Positions 30,755 to 38,759 of a stretch of 64,000 nt of DNA are shown here, in pieces; the stretch's first letter is position 1, and each line of letters opens with the position of its first letter. The DNA comes from Rubrivivax sp. (lineage in GTDB: Bacteria > Pseudomonadota > Gammaproteobacteria > Burkholderiales > Burkholderiaceae_C), in the NCBI GenBank assembly GCA_020248915.1, contig JADCGP010000008.1, forward strand, positions 369,681 to 433,680. The letters run 5' to 3'. The notes beneath the pieces were generated by a model. It did no database searches. It was not told the DNA's origin and was given only the letters and a program-made list of their open reading frames with translations. Made by a program: the position numbers and the translations under genes.

Positions 30755-31100
30755 GGTGAGCCGGGGGCTCGGGCGGGATCTCGATCTCGCGCACGATCAG
30801 GCGCTCGAGCCGGGCCACGTGGGCCAGCGTGTCGGCCCGGATCGTTCCCGCAACAGGGCGCGAGTAGGCCGCGTTCAGGTCCTCCTCGCTGTCGAACCAC
30901 TGCTCGGCCACGCCGTCCCACTCGCACTCGGTGGCGGGCTTGCCTGCCAGCTGGTCGGGCCGGCTGGGCAGGTTGACGACGTAGCGGCGCAGGCGCGGGG
31001 CGCTGCGCGCGATCGGCACGTGGTGGTCGATCCACCAGCGCTCGAACTCCTGCGGCGACAGGTGGGGCGCGCGCTTGAGCAGCCAGACGATCTTGACCAT
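30744..31100 (-). CDS. EthD-like dimeric alpha-beta barrel protein, copy 2
   Basis: A 118-aa protein starting MVKIVWLLKRAPHLSPQEFERWW. It shares the RRYVVN and EWDGVAEQWF blocks with 13198-13548. It is placed directly after the TonB receptor (16 nt gap) and before the flavoprotein (11 nt overlap). The conserved His in DHHVPIA resembles the active-site region of EthD-like cyclases; the catalytic role is not known. Confidence 0.82.
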   Translation of the reverse strand: MVKIVWLLKRAPHLSPQEFERWWIDHHVPIARSAPRLRRYVVNLPSRPDQLAGKPATECEWDGVAEQWFDSEEDLNAAYSRPVAGTIRADTLAHVARLERLIVREIEIPPEPPAHHAG

Positions 31101-31116
31101 GGGGCGTCGACGACCG

Positions 31117-33330
31117 TCAGAACTTGAAGCCCGCGCCCAGCTGCCAGCTGCGCCCCTGGTTCACCGGCGTGTAGTACAGCAGACCCCCTCCCCCCGGCAA
31201 GACCGCGAGACCTTCGATCCAGCGCTTGTCGGCGAGGTTGCGGCCGGTCAGGTAGGCATACCACCGCCCGCTGGTCGAGTCCAGCCGCGCCGACAGGTTG
31301 ACGTAGTTGATCGCGGGGGTGCGGGCCACCGGCTCGTTCCTGAAATCGAAGTAGATCTCGCCGCGGTAGGTGTACTCGAGTCGCACCTGGCCCAACCCGA
31401 TGCCGCCGAACGGCAGCTTGTCGAGCACGATTCCGGTGGTCGCACTGAGCTTGGGCGCGCGCGCGATGCGGTTGCCTGCGTAGTTGACCGGGTCGCCCAG
31501 GTCGTTGGTGGCCGGAAAGTCGCGGAACTCCGCGTCGAGCCAGGCTCCGTTCAAGTCCCAGCGCAGCTGGCGGGCGAGCTTCAGCGCCAGGTAGCCGTCG
31601 ACGCCGGTCACACGGGCCTTGGGAGCGTTGAAGAAGCCGAAGGTGGTCGGTGTCGGGCCGTAGATCTCGACCTTGTCCTTGTAGTCGTACAGGAAGGCCG
31701 ACAGGTTGAACAGGCCGCCGTCGTTGGCGAACGTGGTCTTCTGACCCACCTCCACGGCCGTGATCTTCTCGGGCCGGTAGACGTCGAAGGGCTTGGCGGT
31801 CTCGTAGTTCGGCACGACGCCGCCCGCCTTGTAGCCGGTCGACAGACTGCCGAAGACCATGGTGCGAGGCGCCGCCTTCCAGTCCATGCCGATGCGGCCG
31901 GTCGTCGCGCTCCAGGACTGCGAGGCCTTCTGCGGCGGATCGACGACGAAGAACGGCAGGTCGCTGGCGGACGACGACACGCCGTCCTTGGTGTCGCGGG
32001 TGTACCGCAGGCCGACGTTCAGCCTCAGGGTCGGGGCCAGCCGCCAGTTCACGTCGCCGTAGATGGCCGAGGCGTGGCCGCCGGCCTTCTGGTTGGTGTC
32101 GAAGGGCGTGAACCCGATCCGGTACCGCTGCACCTTGCGCTGATCCGTCCCGTCGAAGCTGATGTAGTAGAGGCCGGTCACCCAGTCGAGCGTGCCGGTC
32201 GCGCCGCTGAGCTGGAGCTCCTGCGACCACTGGTCGGCGGGTTCGTTGATGACGACCGAGATCGGCTCATCCGGCGGCTGGCCCGCACGCGCCAGCGCGA
32301 ACCCCTGTCCGCCCTTGAAGTCGCCATAGCCGGTGATCGACGTCAGGCGGACATCGCCGAAATCCCGGGTCAGCGTGAGCGAGGCGGCCAGGCTCTCCTT
32401 GAGCTGGTACGGCGCTCCGTCCGGATAGTAGGCCAGGTCGTAGGACGCCTTGGAGGTCGTCCCCAGGCGGTCGGCGGCCCGCTCGGGGTGCGGCACCAGA
32501 ACGCCCTCGCTGGAATCCTTGATGTACTGCACGGCGAGGTCGACCCCCACGCTGCCCAGGCGGCTCCTCAGGCGTGCTCTGACGCCGTAGAAGTCGTCGT
32601 CCTCCCGCACCTTGCTGCCGCTGAAGGTGTTGGTGATCCGGCCGCCGCTCTCGGACCCGATCATTGCCAGCCGGAAGGCGGTCTGCTCGCCGAGCGGCAC
32701 GTTGACCACGCCCTGCACCTGCCGCAGCCCGAAGTTGCCGACGGACACTTCGGCCTCACCGCCCAACTTGTTCAACTGCGGTGCCCGCGAGACCAGGTTG
32801 ACGACACCTGCCGTCGCGTTGCGGCCGTACAGCGTGCCCTGGGGGCCGCGCAGCACTTCGACGCGCTCGATGTCGAACATCCGCGTCAGGCCCATGGCGC
32901 CGTGCGTCTGGTAGACGCCGTCGACGTGGACCGCCACCGACTGGTCGGTCCCCAGGCCCACGTCGCCCGTGCCGACGCCGCGGATCGCGATCTTGCCGCT
33001 GGACTCGCGTGTCTCGATCACCAGGCTCGGCACCGCCGTCTGGAGATCCTGCACCCGTGTGATGCCGGCATCGCGCAGGTCCTGTCCACCGATGATGTCC
33101 ATCGTGATCGGCACGTCCTGCGCCAGTTCGTTGCGCTTGCGCGCCGTGGTGCTGGTGACCGTGACCGTCTGGTTCTCGCTCGCCTGTGGCCCGGCGGATT
33201 GCGCCCGCGCCTCACCGGCTCCCCCAGCGAGTGCACAGGCCGCAGCGAAACCGAACGCCGCCTCAATCAGGCGCATGCCGGCGACGGGCCGTGCGGGCTG
33301 GGTGCGAGGATGGGATACGGCACGTGCCAT
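31117..33330 (-). CDS. TonB-dependent outer-membrane receptor
   Basis: A 737-aa receptor with a signal peptide ending near GEARAQS. A TonB-box-like segment (NQTVTVTSTTAR), the plug domain (DVPITMDIIGGQDL to VEVLRGPQGTLYGRNATAGVVNLVS) and a 22-strand barrel ending in the aromatic WQLGAGFKF follow. The start MARAVSHP was chosen because a GGAG site stands about 7 nt upstream; a GTG at 33375 would overlap an operator-like sequence. It is the first gene of the leftward catabolic operon and probably imports the substrate across the outer membrane. Confidence 0.95.
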   Translation of the reverse strand: MARAVSHPRTQPARPVAGMRLIEAAFGFAAACALAGGAGEARAQSAGPQASENQTVTVTSTTARKRNELAQDVPITMDIIGGQDLRDAGITRVQDLQTAVPSLVIETRESSGKIAIRGVGTGDVGLGTDQSVAVHVDGVYQTHGAMGLTRMFDIERVEVLRGPQGTLYGRNATAGVVNLVSRAPQLNKLGGEAEVSVGNFGLRQVQGVVNVPLGEQTAFRLAMIGSESGGRITNTFSGSKVREDDDFYGVRARLRSRLGSVGVDLAVQYIKDSSEGVLVPHPERAADRLGTTSKASYDLAYYPDGAPYQLKESLAASLTLTRDFGDVRLTSITGYGDFKGGQGFALARAGQPPDEPISVVINEPADQWSQELQLSGATGTLDWVTGLYYISFDGTDQRKVQRYRIGFTPFDTNQKAGGHASAIYGDVNWRLAPTLRLNVGLRYTRDTKDGVSSSASDLPFFVVDPPQKASQSWSATTGRIGMDWKAAPRTMVFGSLSTGYKAGGVVPNYETAKPFDVYRPEKITAVEVGQKTTFANDGGLFNLSAFLYDYKDKVEIYGPTPTTFGFFNAPKARVTGVDGYLALKLARQLRWDLNGAWLDAEFRDFPATNDLGDPVNYAGNRIARAPKLSATTGIVLDKLPFGGIGLGQVRLEYTYRGEIYFDFRNEPVARTPAINYVNLSARLDSTSGRWYAYLTGRNLADKRWIEGLAVLPGGGGLLYYTPVNQGRSWQLGAGFKF

Positions 33331-33367
33331 CGTTGTCTCCAGGTGAGGCGGCTGTTGCAGATACAAA

Positions 33368-33458
33368 GTCGACACGCTGTCGACCTCGATGGGATAGGCT
33401 AGTGCCCCCTCCAGGCCTTGTCAACGCGCGCAGACCCTCTGCATGCACTTTGTCGACA
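33368..33458 (-). promoter_or_regulatory. TonB receptor promoter with GTCGAC-type operators
   Basis: Reading leftward, TTGACA (complement of 33419-33424) and TAGCCT (complement of 33396-33401) stand 17 bp apart, a strong sigma-70 promoter. Immediately downstream is an inverted repeat GTCGAC-acgct-GTCGAC (33368-33384) over the expected transcript start. Upstream of the -35 is a perfect TGTCGACA (33451-33458). GT-N2-AC palindromes of this kind are typical for GntR-family repressors, and the gntR promoter carries one too. Confidence 0.6.
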
Positions 33459-33489
33459 ATTTCCGCCCGGCAACGATAGACTCCGCCGC

Positions 33490-34330
33490 ATGAGGGTGGC
33501 CGTCATCGGCGCCGGCATCGTCGGGCCGAGCAGCGCGCACTTCCCGCATGCCCAGGGCATCGGCGACGCCGCCGTCGTCGACGCGGCCTGCGGACGGCCC
33601 CGGAGCACCCGCTTCGCCAGCCCCGCCCTGGCCCGCCCCAGCGCGGTCGAACCCTGGAACCCGCCTGGCATGCCGTGCTGCCCGATACGCTACCTGGAGC
33701 GCGAAGACGCCGCCGTGCCCCTGCACGCCCGGGCCCTTCCGTCCCTGTTGGGCTGGAGGCTGCGATTCCTGCCAGGCAGCGTGCGGCGTGCTGCTTGCCG
33801 ATGGCGATCGGATCGACGCGGACGAGTTGGTGCTCGCCGCCGGACCGGGAGCGCCGCGCTCGCGGCCGCGGTCGGCCGGTGCCTGCCGGACCGGCCGGCC
33901 GAGGGCTACTCGCTCACCATCCCGCTCGAAGGCGACGTGGAGGCGCCCGGCCTCCCGGTGAACGGTCGGCAGTCGCGCGTCGCCCTCACGCCACCGGGAT
34001 CGGGCGGCACGCCAAGGCTTCGCGTCGCGGGCAGTGCAGGGTTCTGCGGGGACGCCCTGCGCATCGCCAGCGGATGTGCGGCTCACCTCGCAGGACTGGC
34101 CCGGTGCATCTATCCCGAACTCCTGCGCGGGACTGCGACCCGTCGGCGCCGATGGCCGCCCACTGAACGGAGACACGCGGCTCGCCGGCCTCTGGCTGGA
34201 CACCGGACACGGACGCTTCGGAGGGACGGCAGGCCCGGCCAGCGGTCGTCTGCTGGCCCTTCGCGTGCGCCGCAAGGCGCGGCCGGAAGCCGACGCCGAA
34301 GCCTTCCGACCTGCCCGCTTCGCGCCCTGA
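33490..34330 (+). pseudogene. decayed D-amino-acid dehydrogenase (DadA-like)
   Basis: The reading frame begins MRVAVIGAGIVG and is recognisably DadA-like (PLHARALPSLLGWRLRFL), but the similarity then jumps between frames. GVLLADGDRIDADELVLAAGPGA is one frame off near 33790, GYSLTIPLEGD and RVALTPPGS return to the first frame, and SCAGLRPVGADGRPLNGDTRLAGLWLDTGHG is shifted again near 34070. The total of about 280 codons, against about 420 in DadA, also implies an internal deletion near 33780. It was probably once a D-amino-acid or amine oxidase serving this pathway. Confidence 0.75.
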
Positions 34331-34361
34331 CGGCTCGCCGCGCACGGTCTCGGCGCACCTG

Positions 34362-35915
34362 ATGCACCCACCGATGGCCCGTATGTCCCGGATGTCCCGT
34401 ATGCCCCATATGTCCCGCAAGGCCTTCGTCGCGGCACTGATGCACGAGACCAACGTGTTCTCGCCGGTACCCACCAACCTCGCGAGCTTCGACATCTGGC
34501 GGCCTGCGGGTGCCAGCGAGCCCCCGCGCGATCGGGACACGATGGCCTATGGCGAGTTCTGGCGGCACGCGCTGGCCGAGGGCCTCGACGTGGCGCCCGG
34601 CTACTTCGCGACTTGCCAGCCGAGCGCGCCGTTGTCGTCAGCCGACTGGACGGCCTTGCGCGACGAGATGCTCTCCGATCTGGCGCGAGCCGGCTCCGTC
34701 GACCGGGTCTTCCTGTTCCTGCACGGGGCGCAGTGCGCCCAGGGCACCGACGACGTGGAGGGCGAACTGCTCGCAGCCGTCCGCGCCCATGTCGGGCCGC
34801 GGGTTCCGATCGCGGTGGTGCTCGACCTGCATGCGAACGTGACCCGTCTCATGCTCGAGCAGGCGGACTACCTGCTCGCCTGCCTGGAGTATCCGCACAC
34901 CGACTACGCCGACCGTGCACTCGAGGCCTACGGCCTGCTCGAGCGCCACGTGAACACGGGCCTCCGTCCGGTGACTGCCGCCGTGCGGGTGCCCGTCGTC
35001 GGCGCATACCCGACCACGCTGGAGCCGATGCGTTCGTTCGTTGCAGGCGAGCGCGAGGCACAGGCCCGACGGGGCGTGCTGTCGGTGTCGACCTGCCACG
35101 GCTTCTGGCTCTCGGACGTGCCGGACGCGATCGCCACCGTGCTTGCGATCACCGACGGCGACCCGGCGCTCGCCGAGACGGTGGCGCTCGAGCTGGCGTG
35201 CCGCTTCGCAAGCGCCGCCGCGCCCTCGGGTCACGGGCCCGGTGCCGCCGATGCGGTGAAGTCCGCGCTGCGGCTCGCGGCCGAGACCGGCAAGCCCTCG
35301 GTCATCGCCGACCGCTGCGACAACCCCGGCGGCGGTGCCGCCGGCGACTCGACCTTCGTGCTGAGCGAGTTGATTGCCTGCGGAGCCGACGGCATGGCGC
35401 TGGCGATGGTCTGGGACCCGATGGTCGTGGACTTCGCGCATCGGGCCGGTGCGGGAGCGCGGCTCGCGCTGCGCATCGGGGGCAAGGTCGGGCCCTGCTC
35501 GGGTGCTCCGCTCGATGTGGTAGCCGACGTGATGGTCGTGCGCGACGACGCCCGGCAGGCGGTCTTCGCGCAGGGCGAACCGCGCCTCCCGCTCGGCCGC
35601 ACCGCACGGCTACGGATCGGCGGTGTCGAGGTCATTGCCAACACCGAGCGGCAGCAGGTGTTCGACCCCCGGGTGTTCACAGCCCATGGCATCGACCCGT
35701 CGGCCTGCCGCGTCTTGGTCGTCAAGTCGACCACGCACTTCCGCAACGGTTTCGCTCCCCTGGCCGGCGCAATCATCGACTGCGAGACGCCGGGCAGCGT
35801 GACGACCGACCCGACGCTGCTGGGGCATCGCCGGCTGCCCCGGCCGCTGGCTCCCATCGACCCGGGAACTCCGCTGACCCCGAGGCCGCTCGGGGTCTTC
35901 TCGCGGGCGCGCTGA
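34362..35915 (+). CDS. M81 family metallopeptidase, MlrC (microcystinase C)-like
   Basis: A protein of about 500-517 aa with the M81 blocks LMHETNVFSP, FLHGAQCAQGTDDVEGE, VLDLHANVT, YPHTDYADRALEA and DNPGGGAAGDSTF. MlrC hydrolyses the linear tetrapeptide in microcystin breakdown; most family members are uncharacterised amidases. The first six in-frame ATGs (34362, 34374, 34383, 34392, 34401, 34410) are all possible starts; conserved sequence begins only after the last (SRKAFVAALMHE). No Shine-Dalgarno is visible. Confidence 0.87.
   Translation: MHPPMARMSRMSRMPHMSRKAFVAALMHETNVFSPVPTNLASFDIWRPAGASEPPRDRDTMAYGEFWRHALAEGLDVAPGYFATCQPSAPLSSADWTALRDEMLSDLARAGSVDRVFLFLHGAQCAQGTDDVEGELLAAVRAHVGPRVPIAVVLDLHANVTRLMLEQADYLLACLEYPHTDYADRALEAYGLLERHVNTGLRPVTAAVRVPVVGAYPTTLEPMRSFVAGEREAQARRGVLSVSTCHGFWLSDVPDAIATVLAITDGDPALAETVALELACRFASAAAPSGHGPGAADAVKSALRLAAETGKPSVIADRCDNPGGGAAGDSTFVLSELIACGADGMALAMVWDPMVVDFAHRAGAGARLALRIGGKVGPCSGAPLDVVADVMVVRDDARQAVFAQGEPRLPLGRTARLRIGGVEVIANTERQQVFDPRVFTAHGIDPSACRVLVVKSTTHFRNGFAPLAGAIIDCETPGSVTTDPTLLGHRRLPRPLAPIDPGTPLTPRPLGVFSRAR
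34374..34418 (+). repeat. five tandem 9-bp units, each beginning with ATG
   Basis: Five 9-nt units follow one another: ATGGCCCGT, ATGTCCCGG, ATGTCCCGT, ATGCCCCAT and ATGTCCCGC. They encode MAR-MSR-MSR-MPH-MSR at the start of the M81 gene. Gain or loss of a unit keeps the frame and only changes the number of start codons. Confidence 0.85.
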
Positions 35916-36151
35916 CGTCGCCCCGCCTCGGGCGCCGTGCTCGCCCGGGCTCAGCCGGTGTGCGCGATGCGGCGCCCGGCCCCGCCCCGCGACAGGTCAT
36001 CCGGCGTGGCACCCATCGGGGGGGCCACAGGTTCGAGTACCGGCGCTGGCCCGCCCGCAGCGACCCGAGCGGCCCCGAGCAGCGGACCAGAGCATCGCCG
36101 GTGGCCGAGCCGACCGCCGCGGCGGCCGGATCGTTCAGGGCGGCCGGCAGC

Positions 36152-36910
36152 TCAGGCTGCGGATGAACCGAGCACCGCGCCGACGGACATGCTCTCCAGG
36201 GTGTCCTTGAACAGATGGCGACGCAGCTGATCGAACAGGATCATCGCGTCGGCGCGCGCAGCCCGCTCGGCCGCCTCCGGATCGCTGCGGGCGATCGCGT
36301 CGACCATCGCTGCATGGTGGTTGAGATCCGCGTCCGAACGGGTCTGACCGGTGTCCTGCACGTACATCCCCATCAGCCGCTGGCCCTGATCGAGCACCGA
36401 CGCCGTCCACGCCGTGAAGAAGGCGTTGCCGCCCGCCTCGGCAATGGCGACATGGAACGCCCGGTTGTTCGACACGATCATGTTCATGTCGGCGCTCTTC
36501 ATCTGCGCCCGGTGCTCCTTGAGCATCGCCTGCAACCGTTCGAGCTGGGTCGGTGTCCGGTGCAGCGCTGCCAGACGCGATGTCGTGCAATACATCAGCA
36601 GCATCGCATTGAGGTGACTCTGGACGGTGGAGACATCGAAAGGTGCCACGATGGACGAGCGATTGCGCAAGGTCTGCACCAGACCGTCGCCGGCAAGTCG
36701 GATCAGTGCTTCGCGCACCGGTGAGCGCGACACGCCGAATCGCGCCGCCAGTTCGGTTTCGTCCAGCAACGTTCCGGGCTGCAGGCGCAGTGACAGGATG
36801 TCTTCGCGCAGGCTGTCGTAGACGTACGCCGCGCCGAACCCGCGGCCGCGCTTGGCGGCCGAGCGTGCTGAGGACCTGTCAGCGGTCTTCGTCGACTTCA
36901 CGGCGGGCAT
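36152..36910 (-). CDS. GntR-family regulator with FCD domain
   Basis: A 252-aa transcription factor: N-terminal winged helix (AYVYDSLREDILSLRLQPGTLLDETELAARFGVSRSPVREAL is spread over residues 26-70) and a C-terminal all-helical FCD ligand domain with metal-ligand-type histidines in FHVAIAEAGG and LNHHAAMVDAI. The start MPAVKSTK is used; the frame is open further up but would run through the operator. It is at the right border of the catabolic locus and is probably its regulator, responding to a carboxylic intermediate (inference). Confidence 0.92.
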   Translation of the reverse strand: MPAVKSTKTADRSSARSAAKRGRGFGAAYVYDSLREDILSLRLQPGTLLDETELAARFGVSRSPVREALIRLAGDGLVQTLRNRSSIVAPFDVSTVQSHLNAMLLMYCTTSRLAALHRTPTQLERLQAMLKEHRAQMKSADMNMIVSNNRAFHVAIAEAGGNAFFTAWTASVLDQGQRLMGMYVQDTGQTRSDADLNHHAAMVDAIARSDPEAAERAARADAMILFDQLRRHLFKDTLESMSVGAVLGSSAA

Positions 36911-36935
36911 GACGTCCGTTTCCCGGGATAGGTGT

Positions 36936-36957
36936 GTGTCGACACGCAGTGTATGTC
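36936..36957 (-). promoter_or_regulatory. candidate autoregulatory operator of gntR
   Basis: A perfect 10-bp palindrome GTGTCGACAC (36936-36945) lies 26 bp upstream of the gntR start, next to TACACT (complement of 36948-36953), a possible -10. Read leftward, TACACTGCGTGT resembles TAGACTGCGTGT at 12242-12253. The TGTCGACA core is shared with the TonB-receptor promoter at 33451-33458. Confidence 0.5.
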
Positions 36958-37569
36958 GTGGTCGCGAGGCTGCCGCGGCCGTGCGCAGCCGGTCGAGGCC
37001 GGCATCCGGTGCGATGTGGCCCCGCCGCGGAAGGGGGCGGCATTCCGCCACGCGGATTTGCATGGCAGGGATGCGTTCCTTATCGAGGCCAAAAAGGAAC
37101 CCGTAAGGTACCGTGCGGCACCCTTCAGCCCATGCAATGCAGATTCAGGGCGAAACTGAGCAGGCCGCCCGCTGCCCCCGAGTGTCCCAACCCCAAGACG
37201 GCGCCGCTCCGATGCGTCGGCGCAACGCTGTTGCCCATCTCCCGCGTAGCCCTCGCGACCTCGTCGGCGCACATCGACACGTGCAGGCGGTGGCCTGCGC
37301 TTGCGCGTTGGGCGCGACAGCCGCGTACGGGCTCCCCAGGCAGACCACCTGCAGAAGGAGCCCGCTTTCGCCGCAGTCGGGGCCGGGCGGCTTGGGGCGC
37401 GCAGCGGGCAACCACAGCGGCCGGGCCATCCTCGTCCGTTTGCACCCTTGCCGATCAGGGCCTTCGGCTTCCGCCACGGGTGTAGCCCCTGCCGCCGCAC
37501 CATCCGGCCGCACCCCCTGCCGCCAGGACCGGACGCCCGTCCCCCCTGCCCAACCACTTCAACCGAGCC
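36958..37569. other. long intergenic stretch before the efflux genes
   Basis: I see no convincing gene, RNA or terminator here. Frames on both strands are GC-driven and give low-complexity, Arg/Pro/Ala-rich products. The only notable content is the left copy of the 52-bp direct repeat at 37057-37108. Confidence 0.4.
37057..37108 (+). repeat. left copy of a 52-bp imperfect direct repeat
   Basis: It begins TTTGCATGGCAGGGATGCG and ends CCCGTAAGG. By eye 41 of 52 positions match the copy at 42171-42222 without gaps, with 21 of the first 22 identical. The two copies flank the RND efflux pair in the same orientation. Confidence 0.7.
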
Positions 37570-37572
37570 GTG

Positions 37573-38754
37573 ATGAACCAGCCGATGTCATCGCCCGATC
37601 CCACCGCCGACGCCCCTCCGCCGGTTCTGCGCCGGTCGCTGCTCCGGCTTGGCATGGCCACCGGCACGCTGACGGTGGCGGCGCTGGCCGCCGCGCTGGT
37701 CTGGGGCGGCACGCAGCTCCTGTCAGCACGTGCCGCCGCACGGCCGGCAGCCTCCCCCGCACCGCCCGTCACGGTGAGGGCCGCGCCGGTCGTTCTGCAG
37801 CAGCAATATGAGGTCACGGTCGCCTTCACGGGCCGGATCGAGGCGTCGCGGCGCGTCGAACTCGGCTTCGAAACCGGCGGCACGCTGGCGGAGATCACGG
37901 TCGAGGAAGGCGACGCGGTGCCTGCGGGCGCAGTGCTGGCGCGGCTGGACGTCCGCGCCTTGCAGGCGGAACGCGCGGGCCAGGTCGCCGCACTGGCCGT
38001 GCTCGACGCGCGGATCGAACTGGCCGAACTGAACGTCACCCGTACCAGGGTGCTGGTGGATCGCGAGTTCATCTCCGCGCAGCGCGCCGACGAGGCCCGG
38101 CTGGGACTGGCCGAAGTGCGCGCCGAACGCCTGCGGGTCGAGGCTGCAATCCTGGCGCTGGACGTGGCGCTGGACAAGGCGGTGCTGCGGGCGCCCTTTG
38201 CCGCGCGCATCGGCGCCCGGATGTTCGACCACGGCGCGCGGATAGGCGCCGGGCAGCCGGTGCTGACCGCGTTCGAAAGCGGACCGCCCCTGTTCCGCGC
38301 GGGCGTTCCGCCCGACCTGGCCGCGGCCCTGCCCCCCGGCAGCGCGGTGACGCTGCGGCTGGGCGACGGCACGGTGCCCGCCACGGTGAAGCATCGCCGT
38401 AGCGACATCGACCCCGCGACCCGCACCATCCCGGTCCTGTTCGAGGTGCCCGGCGCCGCCGGTCTGGCCGAGGGCATGCTGGGTCGGCTGACGTTGACTC
38501 GCAGCGTGCCCGGCGAGGGTGCCTGGCTGCCGCGCGCAGCGCTGTCCGAGGGGGCGCGCGGACTGTGGACCGTGTTCCTCGCCGTCCAGAGGCCCGAGGG
38601 GCTGGTCACACGGAGGGAGGCGGTGGAGCTGCTGCACGCCGAAACCGACCGCGTCTTCGTGCGCGGCGCCTTGCCCACGGGGGCGCGGGTCGTGCTGTCT
38701 GGCCCGCACCGCCTGGCCGAAGGGCAGGCCGTGGTGCTGGCCGGCGCGGATTGA
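37573..38754 (+). CDS. RND efflux periplasmic adaptor (membrane fusion protein)
   Basis: A 393-aa HlyD/AcrA-type adaptor. An N-terminal membrane anchor (about residues 25-50) is followed by a biotinyl-lipoyl-like domain (VELGFETGGTLAEITVEEGDAVPAGAVLARLD), an alpha-hairpin (ERAGQVAALAVLDARIELAEL) and beta-barrel parts. It links the inner-membrane pump to an outer-membrane channel, which is not encoded here. A GTG three bases upstream is an alternative start. Phe is often TTT in this gene pair, unlike neighbours, which supports acquisition from another lineage. Confidence 0.88.
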   Translation: MNQPMSSPDPTADAPPPVLRRSLLRLGMATGTLTVAALAAALVWGGTQLLSARAAARPAASPAPPVTVRAAPVVLQQQYEVTVAFTGRIEASRRVELGFETGGTLAEITVEEGDAVPAGAVLARLDVRALQAERAGQVAALAVLDARIELAELNVTRTRVLVDREFISAQRADEARLGLAEVRAERLRVEAAILALDVALDKAVLRAPFAARIGARMFDHGARIGAGQPVLTAFESGPPLFRAGVPPDLAAALPPGSAVTLRLGDGTVPATVKHRRSDIDPATRTIPVLFEVPGAAGLAEGMLGRLTLTRSVPGEGAWLPRAALSEGARGLWTVFLAVQRPEGLVTRREAVELLHAETDRVFVRGALPTGARVVLSGPHRLAEGQAVVLAGAD

Positions 38755-38759
38755 CGGCG

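Noticed and set aside
34362..35915. Microcystin degradation gene (mlrC) as part of an mlrABCD cluster
   Set aside because: Only the M81 family is matched; mlrA, mlrB and mlrD are absent, so no microcystin pathway is claimed.
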